NCBI GenBank assembly: GCA_900539775.1
Contig: UQDL01000001.1
Location: forward strand, 186,001-250,000
Source: an uncultured Anaerotruncus sp.
Lineage (GTDB): Bacteria > Bacillota > Clostridia > Oscillospirales > Acutalibacteraceae
Reading direction: 5' to 3'
Length of the DNA: 64,000 bases
Positions 58,279 to 64,000 of this stretch are shown here, in pieces; within the stretch, counting starts at the first letter, position 1, and every line of letters begins with the position of its first letter. The position numbers were made by a program, and so were the translations under genes. Below the pieces are notes generated by a model. That model made no database searches. It was not told the DNA's origin and saw only the letters and a program-made list of their open reading frames with translations.

Positions 58279-59778
58279 TTAAACATATTTTGCAGCAGTT
58301 TTCAAAATTTCCTCCTGCGTTGCCGTGGCGGCATCAACCACGCCGGCAAGCCTGCCGCCGCTCATAATAAGAATTCTGTTGCAAATTCCCAAAAGCTCCG
58401 GCAATTCGGAGGACGCCATAATTATAATTTTACCGCTTTGAGCCAGGCGTGAAATAATTTTATATATTTCATATTTTGTGCTTGAATCCGTTCCCCTCGT
58501 GGGCTCATCAAGCAATAAAACAATAGGGTCATTAAGCAGCCATCTGCCAAAAATCACCTTTTGCTGATTTCCGCCCGAAAGAAGCGAAACCGGCATATTG
58601 TGCCCTGCCCCCTTAACATTCAGCTTTTTAATTATTTCATCTGCGGCTTGCCGTGCTTTGCGCTTGCTCACAAACGGGCCGGATCCAAGCCGATTCAGGC
58701 TTGCCGCCGTTGCATTTTCGGTAATCCCCAAATCCCCGAATATTCCGTTTGCACGGCGTTGCTCCGTGAGCAGGGCAAAACCGTTTTTAATTGCTTGCGC
58801 CGGATTTTTATTGCCTGCTCTGCTGCCGCACAAATAAATATTTCCGCCCGATGCCGGGCGTGCGCCGAAAACAGTTTCCAAAAGTTCCGTTTTACCCGAA
58901 CCGCCGAATCCCGCAACCCCGATGATTTCGCCCTGCCTTGCGTTAAATGAAACATTGCACAGCCTGCCGTTGCAGCCCGAAAGATTTTGAACGCTCATCA
59001 TTTCGTGACCCGGCTCATTCAGCCTAGGAGGATAGCGATTTTCAGGCTCCCTGCCCGCCGCAATCCTGATTATCTCAGACACGGACATTTCTTTTGCCTT
59101 CCGAGTTGCAACTGTTTTTCCGTCTCTCATAACGGTTATTTCATCTGAAATTCTTAAAATTTCTTCCGTTTTGCCGGAGATATAAATAATGCCGCAACCA
59201 CGGCGCTTAAGCTCATTTATTATTTTAAAAAGGCGTTCTGCCTGTGCAGGCGACGAAGCCGGCTCATCAAACACAATGATTTTTGCATCAAAGGAAATTG
59301 CCCTTGCGATTTCAACCAGCCGCCGTTTTGAAATATCCAAACTGCCCATTTTTTGATTTGGGCTTATATCCGCAATTCCGAGGCTTGCAAATATTTCCTG
59401 CGTTTTTCGCTCTGCCTCGGCTTTACTTGCGATTGGCAACAGTTTGAATTTTGAAGGATATCTCCCCATCCAAATATTTTCCGCAACGCTTATGTTGAGC
59501 GCCTGATCCGGCTTTTGCCGCACCATTGCAACACCGTTTTCCCCCGCCTGCCTTGTGTTTTTAAAGCAAACCTCTTTGCCGCTTAGGATTATACTGCCGG
59601 AATCTTTTTTGCAAATTCCCAAAAGGCACTTCACAAGAGTTGATTTTCCGGCACCGCTTTCACCGACAAGAGCATGCACCGTGCCGGATTTCACACGCAG
59701 CGAGGCATTGCTCAATGCGCAAACGCCGTAAAAGCTTTTTGTGATATTTTTCATTTCAAGCAGCACACCGCTTTTCAA
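58279..59778 (-). CDS. Ribose-type ABC transporter ATP-binding protein (RbsA-like)
   Basis: 499 aa from a TTG at 59778, with GGGGG six bases upstream; GTG or ATG a few codons later (LLEMKNITKSF) are alternatives. Two fused ABC domains: the first has Walker A GESGAGKST and signature LDISKRRLVEIARA, the second Walker A-like GFGGSGKTE and signature LSGGNQQKVIFGR with Walker B VLLLDEPTRG. The first signature (LDISKR instead of LSxGQ) is degenerate, as often in RbsA proteins. It powers the adjacent permease. Confidence 0.9.
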   Translation of the reverse strand: MKSGVLLEMKNITKSFYGVCALSNASLRVKSGTVHALVGESGAGKSTLVKCLLGICKKDSGSIILSGKEVCFKNTRQAGENGVAMVRQKPDQALNISVAENIWMGRYPSKFKLLPIASKAEAERKTQEIFASLGIADISPNQKMGSLDISKRRLVEIARAISFDAKIIVFDEPASSPAQAERLFKIINELKRRGCGIIYISGKTEEILRISDEITVMRDGKTVATRKAKEMSVSEIIRIAAGREPENRYPPRLNEPGHEMMSVQNLSGCNGRLCNVSFNARQGEIIGVAGFGGSGKTELLETVFGARPASGGNIYLCGSRAGNKNPAQAIKNGFALLTEQRRANGIFGDLGITENATAASLNRLGSGPFVSKRKARQAADEIIKKLNVKGAGHNMPVSLLSGGNQQKVIFGRWLLNDPIVLLLDEPTRGTDSSTKYEIYKIISRLAQSGKIIIMASSELPELLGICNRILIMSGGRLAGVVDAATATQEEILKTAAKYV

Positions 59779-60138
59779 AAAAATCCCCCGTTTTAAACCG
59801 ATTTGCATCGCCCACGATGCCGCACTGCGCCTTTTTGGCAAAGAAAACACCAAAGGCTTTTATATTTACTGTTTCCAAAAAATGCCCGTTAATTAAAAAA
59901 TGCCGTTTGTGCCTTAAGCAGCGGCATTTATTTTTGCAATTCTTCCGCTTTTTCGGTTTTCTGCATGAAGAGCAACCAAAACAGGCTTCAAGAACCCCAT
60001 GCGAAAAATATCGAATTTCGGTTTAAATTCGATTTTGTGAAGAATTTTTTGTTATATTTAAAAAATATGTGAATTTCTATTGCATTTTATGGTGTTTAAT
60101 GTTAGAATACGATTACTAATTGATAAGGAGATTCACAA

Positions 60139-60888
60139 ATGAAGCAAACATTCAATGTGCTGATTGGAGAGAACGGAGAATTCGGCAAGCAATGCAAGGC
60201 AGAGCTTGAGGCTTGTGGCTTTGCTGCCGAGCTGTGTGAAAAGGACGGAGAAAAAATTATGCAGCAGATGAAATTAAAGGGCTACAATGCGGTGCTGCTA
60301 AACCTTTTTATGCCCGGAGCAGACGGCGCAGATGTGCTTGAGGCGATTTCGCAAAGCGAAAAGGAAAAGCCGATTGTGATTGTACTTTCATCCGCAAACA
60401 GCGCCGAGCTTGAGGAGGAAATAATGCAAGCGGGCGCAGACTATTATTTCATTAAGCCGGTTTCCGCCGCATCCGTTGCAAAGCGCATTAAGCGGCTTTC
60501 CGTTTGGAAAAGCGAGCGCATTCCGCACGAGGGCACGGATATTGATGTTGTTATATCCGATATTATGCGCCAAATCGGCGTGCCGGCGCACATAAAGGGC
60601 TATCAATACCTGCGCACGGCAATAAAACTTTGCATAAACGATTCGGAGATGCTGGGCTCCGTTACAAAGCTGCTTTACCCCACCGTTGCAAAAATTTACA
60701 GCACAACCGCATCAAGAGTTGAGCGAGCAATCCGCCACGCAATAGAGGTTGCTTGGGACAGAGGCGATGTTGATGTGCTTGCATCATATTTCGGCTACAC
60801 AATTAAAGACCAGCGAGGCAAGCCCACAAATTCCGAATTTATTGCAATGATTGCGGATAAGCTGAAGCTTTCGCTAAAATCCGCTTAA
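60139..60888 (+). CDS. spo0A: Spo0A-family regulator with degenerate receiver domain
   Basis: 249 aa. Residues 1-120 have the receiver fold, but the phosphoacceptor position is Asn55 ([14 protein letters not shown], where Spo0A has LLDL), and the N-terminal acidic pair is reduced to Gly10-Glu11. The signalling Lys (FIKP) and Ser (VLSSANS) remain. Residues about 135-249 are an intact Spo0A_C DNA-binding domain: [17 protein letters not shown], the recognition helix [17 protein letters not shown], and [15 protein letters not shown] are close to the Bacillus protein. GGAG precedes the ATG. Canonical phosphorelay activation looks impossible, so it may act constitutively or by another signal. Confidence 0.9.
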   Translation: MKQTFNVLIGENGEFGKQCKAELEACGFAAELCEKDGEKIMQQMKLKGYNAVLLNLFMPGADGADVLEAISQSEKEKPIVIVLSSANSAELEEEIMQAGADYYFIKPVSAASVAKRIKRLSVWKSERIPHEGTDIDVVISDIMRQIGVPAHIKGYQYLRTAIKLCINDSEMLGSVTKLLYPTVAKIYSTTASRVERAIRHAIEVAWDRGDVDVLASYFGYTIKDQRGKPTNSEFIAMIADKLKLSLKSA

Positions 60889-60992
60889 AGGAAGCGGCAT
60901 TGCAAAACTGCCCGATTTTACATAGCTTGCCGCAAGCAATGGAGCCCCCCAAAAAAAATTAAAAAGCGGCGGCAGCGGCAACCCAAGGCAAG

Positions 60993-61024
60993 AAAAAAGG
61001 CACATCATTTTTCAATGATGTGCC
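60993..61024 (-). terminator. Terminator of the pduL gene
   Basis: Ten-base stem GGCACATCAT/ATGATGTGCC; on the minus strand it ends in TTTTTT. 35 bp beyond the PduL stop. Confidence 0.88.
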
Positions 61025-61058
61025 TGATTTTAATTATCCAAATATATTTGCATTAAAA

Positions 61059-61640
61059 TTATTTAATAATTCTGCCGATTGTGTTCGGAGCCATGCCTGC
61101 GGCATTTGCCTCATCCGTATCTATATGCATTGCAAGAGCATATTTTTCAGAAACACGAACAACAACATCGCCAAAGGTAAGGCTTCTGCTGTTTGCCGTT
61201 GGAATTTCAACAGAAACAATTTCTCCGTTTTTAAGGCCCATTCTTTCGGCATCTTCAGGAGTTGCATGAATGTGGCGCATTGCTGCAATTACGCCCTCTT
61301 TAACCTCTACCTCGCCGCACGGGCCAACAAGCTTGCAAGCGCCTGAGCCTGCAACATCGCCGCTTTCCCTAACGGGAGCCGAAACGCCGATTGAGCGTGC
61401 ATCCGTAAGCGAAACCTCAATCTGAGTTGCGGGGCGAACGGGGCCTAAAATCGAAACTGCGGGGAATTCGCCCTTTGTTCCGATAACCTTAACTTTTTCA
61501 TTTGATGCGAATTGGCCGGGCTGAGAAAGCATTTTTTTAACCGTAAGCTCATATCCCTTGCCGAAAAGTGTTTCAAGATCTTCTTGAGTAACATGCACAT
61601 GGCGTGCTGAAATTTCTACCAAAACTTCATCGTTTTTCAT
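61059..61640 (-). CDS. pduL: PduL-type phosphate acyltransferase
   Basis: 193 aa. The two PduL halves are visible: VEISARHVHVTQEDLETLFG (residues about 8-27) and AAMRHIHATPEDAERMGL (about 118-135), whose His residues bind the catalytic zinc pair, with the SILGPVRPATQIEVSLTDAR motif between them. It interconverts acyl-CoA and acyl-phosphate (acetyl or propionyl), independent of the Pta family. No microcompartment shell gene is near and no encapsulation peptide is obvious, so it probably serves acetate formation in the cytosol. GGAGG precedes the ATG. Single gene. Confidence 0.93.
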   Translation of the reverse strand: MKNDEVLVEISARHVHVTQEDLETLFGKGYELTVKKMLSQPGQFASNEKVKVIGTKGEFPAVSILGPVRPATQIEVSLTDARSIGVSAPVRESGDVAGSGACKLVGPCGEVEVKEGVIAAMRHIHATPEDAERMGLKNGEIVSVEIPTANSRSLTFGDVVVRVSEKYALAMHIDTDEANAAGMAPNTIGRIIK

Positions 61641-61720
61641 TAGATTGCCTCCATAAATTTTCTTTGCCTATATTCTATACCTCTTTGTGCCGTTTTTCAA
61701 TAGCAAATTGGGCAAAAAAC

Positions 61721-61749
61721 TTGTTTGGCGGCAAAGCCTGTGTTATACT
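61721..61749 (+). promoter_or_regulatory. Promoter of the UDG gene
   Basis: TTGTTT (61721-61726), 17-base spacer, TATACT (61744-61749). Confidence 0.55.
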
Positions 61750-61847
61750 AAGCAAATAAGAACCGTGAAATTCGCAAAAATCACATTTGGCGTTGCGCTT
61801 TGCACGGCAATCGGCATAGAGCCGCTTATATTTTTTAGAAAACGGTG

Positions 61848-62417
61848 ATGAAATTGACTCTTGACGAGCTTGAAATCGAATGTAAAAATTGCCGCAAATG
61901 CGGCCTTTGTGAAGACAGAACAAATGTTGTTTTCGGCCAAGGCAAAAAAGATGCAGACATAATGCTTATCGGAGAAGGTCCGGGAGAAAACGAGGATTTG
62001 CAGGGCAAGCCCTTTGTTGGCAGAAGCGGCAAGCTGCTTGATAAGTTTCTTGAAGCCGTTGACCTTTCAAGAGATAAAAATGTTTATATTGCAAACATGG
62101 TTAAATGCAGACCGCCGAAAAACAGAGATCCCAGGCCTGAGGAGCAAACGCTTTGCATAGATTGGCTGAGAGCACAATTCAAAATAATCAGGCCGAAAAT
62201 CATTGTTTGCGTGGGCAGAATATCCGCACAGCGCCTTATTTCGCCTGATTTCAAGGTTACACAGCAGCACGGCACATTCATAGAGAAAAACGGAGTGCTG
62301 ATGATGGGCACCTACCACCCTGCCGCCATTTTGCGCAACCCAAACAACAAAGAGGCTGCATTCGGCGATTGGCTTGCGCTCAGAGACAAGATCAACGAGC
62401 TTGGCATAGAGATTTAA
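61848..62417 (+). CDS. Family 4 uracil-DNA glycosylase
   Basis: 189 aa. N-terminal ECKNCRKCGLCEDRTNVVFG supplies Cys ligands for the [4Fe-4S] cluster. Motif A is GEGPGENEDLQGKPFVGRSG, IANMVKCRPPKNRDP carries a further Cys, and the C-terminal motif is GTYHPAAILRNP. It removes uracil from DNA in base-excision repair. The frame begins at a GTG directly before the ATG I chose (61848); both share the weak GGTG site. Confidence 0.93.
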   Translation: MKLTLDELEIECKNCRKCGLCEDRTNVVFGQGKKDADIMLIGEGPGENEDLQGKPFVGRSGKLLDKFLEAVDLSRDKNVYIANMVKCRPPKNRDPRPEEQTLCIDWLRAQFKIIRPKIIVCVGRISAQRLISPDFKVTQQHGTFIEKNGVLMMGTYHPAAILRNPNNKEAAFGDWLALRDKINELGIEI

Positions 62418-62514
62418 GCGGCATAAATCCGGCGCTTACACCGCAGGGCACAATTCAAAAAAAGAATTGATACAAGGCGAAAAATCCGGCACAAGTATCT
62501 TTTTAATCAAAAAA

Positions 62515-62552
62515 CAAGCGAAGCAAACCCTTTTTAGGAATGCTTCGCTTTT
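62515..62552. terminator. Bidirectional terminator between UDG and the SleB-like gene
   Basis: Ten-base stem AAGCGAAGCA/TGCTTCGCTT with T runs on both strands. Confidence 0.8.
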
Positions 62553-62553
62553 T

Positions 62554-63264
62554 TCATTTGCAAAACTTGTGGCTTCCGATAATAGTTATAACGGGGCGTG
62601 AATGCATAAAGGAATCGTTTGTTTTTGCGGGATTAAAATAATAAACGGCGCCGCCGCTCGGATCCCAACCGTTTATTGCATCTATTGCGGCCTTTTTTGA
62701 AGCTTCCGAAACAGGCTGATACCAATTACTGTCGTTAACGCAGGAAAACGCACCCGATTGATACACAACACCGCTGATACTGTCCGGAAACGAGGGGTGC
62801 GCCACTCTGTTAAGAATAACGGCGCCTACCGCAACCTGGCCTTCATAGCTTTCTCCCCTGGCCTCTGCCGAAATAACCTTGGCAAGCAACTCAATATCGG
62901 ATGCGGAATATCCCGCCGTGCCGCTGCTTTCGCTGCCGCCGAGCCCTAAATAGAGCAGCGTTTTTGCACCTGCGATGCCGTCTGCGGTAAGCCCCACGCT
63001 TTTTTGAAATTTCTTAACGGCGTTTTGAGTTTCCGTGCCGAATATTCCGTCTGTGCTGCCGGCGTAATAGCCAAGCTCTTTTAATTTTTTTTGCAATTCC
63101 TTAACCTCTGTGCCGTTTGATCCGTATTTAGACACGGCATAAACGGCATCCGGCTCGCGGTAGCATATTTTATACGCCGTAAAGCCGCCTGCCATCGCAC
63201 CGAGCAGCACCGAAAGCGATATTAAAAAAACATAGAAATTGCGAAACGCCTTATAAACAGTCAT
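62554..63264 (-). CDS. sleB: SleB-like spore cortex-lytic enzyme
   Basis: 236 aa. An N-terminal membrane/signal segment (residues 12-32) is followed by a peptidoglycan-binding_1 domain (about 45-105; GSNGTEVKELQKKLKELGYY, FGTETQNAVKKFQ) and the Hydrolase_2 (SleB/CwlJ) catalytic domain (about 120-236), with LLAKVISAEARGESYEGQVA containing the catalytic Glu and VYYFNPAKTNDSF. SleB-type enzymes are lytic transglycosylases that degrade the spore cortex during germination. The order PG_binding then Hydrolase_2 is typical. No YpeB gene is next to it. Confidence 0.9.
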   Translation of the reverse strand: MTVYKAFRNFYVFLISLSVLLGAMAGGFTAYKICYREPDAVYAVSKYGSNGTEVKELQKKLKELGYYAGSTDGIFGTETQNAVKKFQKSVGLTADGIAGAKTLLYLGLGGSESSGTAGYSASDIELLAKVISAEARGESYEGQVAVGAVILNRVAHPSFPDSISGVVYQSGAFSCVNDSNWYQPVSEASKKAAIDAINGWDPSGGAVYYFNPAKTNDSFMHSRPVITIIGSHKFCK

Positions 63265-63327
63265 TTTGCCTCTGCCTTCCTTTTTGATTTAAATATTTTG
63301 CACGCACCGGAGCCCGACTTTTTAACA

Positions 63328-63594
63328 TCAGCCGAATCTGCCAAGCAAATACATTATTGCCACGCCTGCACCCGTGCATAAAAGCCCCTGACCGATGAAA
63401 TACCTGATTTCCCTGCGAGTTCTTCTTGCCCTTGGCGGTTTTTTTGCCCTTGCGGCATAAAGCTGCGCCTCTTTTTTAAGTTTTTCCGCATGGCCGCTTT
63501 GATATTCGGGCTTAACGAAAAAAACAATTCTTTCAAAATAAGGATTTTCGGTGTTTGTAACCTCAAGCACCTGTTTGTTTACGCCCTTTATCAT
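63328..63594 (-). CDS. 88-aa membrane protein of unknown function
   Basis: Residues 1-62 are polar and strongly basic toward the end (RAKKPPRARRTRREIRYF). Residues about 64-84 are one hydrophobic helix (IGQGLLCTGAGVAIMYLLG). A cytosolic basic domain with a C-terminal membrane anchor is the simplest reading. It lies 63 bp upstream of the SleB-like gene on the same strand, so the two may be cotranscribed. GGAA precedes the ATG. I do not recognise the family. Confidence 0.7.
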   Translation of the reverse strand: MIKGVNKQVLEVTNTENPYFERIVFFVKPEYQSGHAEKLKKEAQLYAARAKKPPRARRTRREIRYFIGQGLLCTGAGVAIMYLLGRFG

Positions 63595-63739
63595 TCTGAT
63601 TTCCCTTTCGATTTTTATGCAAGAATTTATACAAACAGTGTTGGCGGATTTTAAAAAAATATACAGAATTTTGATAATTGATTTTTGGTTAAAAACGCAA
63701 TAAAATAATTCTTGACAAGGTTATTTATAACAACTTGTA

Positions 63740-63900
63740 TATGCTTTTTCAACACTGAAAAATGTTGAAAACTATGTTTAAAATGTTAAAAACCTTGCAG
63801 AAAACGCCTTGAAACAGCCAAAAATCACTGTTGAAAAGTTAAAATAAGGAAAAAGAGCCCCGATTTTCAATAAATTACACAGAGTTTTCAACATTTTGTA
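63740..63900. repeat. Cluster of TTTTCAACA repeats
   Basis: TTTTCAACA occurs at 63746-63754 and 63885-63893 (plus) and at 63763-63771 and 63829-63837 (minus). One-base variants lie at 63784-63792 (minus) and 63864-63872 (plus). Six sites in 150 AT-rich bases precede an outward plus-strand gene. They resemble variant DnaA boxes or an operator array. Confidence 0.5.
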
Positions 63901-63972
63901 AAGTTACAAATAGTTACAGATTTTTTTAGCTATTTTGCTATTTTTTATATTTTCGCAGAGGCGATAATGTGT

Positions 63973-64000
63973 TATAATTTTCTTATTAAAAAGCGGAGGA
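63973..64000 (+). promoter_or_regulatory. -10 element and ribosome site of a gene beyond the right edge
   Basis: TATAAT (63973-63978) and a GGAGG at the last bases of the window imply a plus-strand start codon a few bases outside. No good -35 is seen. The coding sequence itself is not visible. Confidence 0.55.

Noticed and set aside
61059..61640. Part of a bacterial microcompartment locus (because of PduL)
   Set aside because: No shell, aldehyde dehydrogenase or diol dehydratase gene nearby and no clear encapsulation peptide.

Overview
The window looks like a chromosomal segment of an anaerobic, spore-lineage member of the Clostridia, most like an uncultured gut Oscillospiraceae/Ruminococcaceae bacterium. 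Reasons: a Spo0A homologue, a SleB-type cortex hydrolase, type I dockerins, a minimal SUF-like SufC-SufB pair, GPH sugar symporters, PduL, a family 4 uracil-DNA glycosylase, clear Gram-positive Shine-Dalgarno sites and TTGACA-N17-TATAAT promoters. I see no IS element, prophage core or CRISPR array. The taxon is an inference from gene content.

Layout. 1-6.0 kb (minus strand) is an aromatic amino acid operon tyrA-aroB-aroA-aroC-pheA that runs into a partial DedA/TVP38-like membrane gene at the left edge. 6.0-9.0 kb holds a GH28 pectinase-like gene and an FAD-dependent dehydrogenase, transcribed divergently from promoters that share a -35 region. 9.6-10.2 kb is a two-TM protein of unknown function. 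10.8-29.1 kb is a surface-protein locus. On the minus strand it has a 2019-aa dockerin protein, a cohesin-like plus dockerin protein, an 856-aa secreted Cys-motif protein and a 32-aa peptide gene. Divergent from these is a 2422-aa secreted protein with a tandem internal duplication. 29.2-30.1 kb is a small XRE regulator divergent from a zinc-ribbon membrane protein, with a palindromic operator inside a consensus promoter.

30.2-33.6 kb carries an M20 peptidase and a two-gene membrane-protein operon. Each unit is preceded by a copy of the same structured RNA-like leader, with compensatory base changes, a predicted pseudoknot and a Shine-Dalgarno at its 3' end. This is the best candidate here for an undescribed regulatory system. 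33.7-35.4 kb is a G5/3D cell-wall protein with a WalR-like box and a long leader. 35.75-41.24 kb is a tRNA-Arg(CCT) followed by a GPH symporter, a type B carboxylesterase and a GH31 glucosidase, closed by a 46-bp repeat of the tRNA 3' half, as expected of a tRNA-targeted island. 41.4-47.1 kb is a TetR regulator coupled to a collagen-like lipoprotein, followed by a sortase-anchored surface protein.

47.2-64 kb is mostly core metabolism: an acetyltransferase, SufC-SufB, a second GPH transporter, a LUD protein, ComM, phosphohexomutase, small membrane proteins, a ribose-type ABC permease and ATPase without a binding protein, a Spo0A homologue that lacks the phosphoacceptor Asp, PduL, UDG and SleB. 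The right end has a cluster of TTTTCAACA repeats ahead of a plus-strand gene that starts outside the window.
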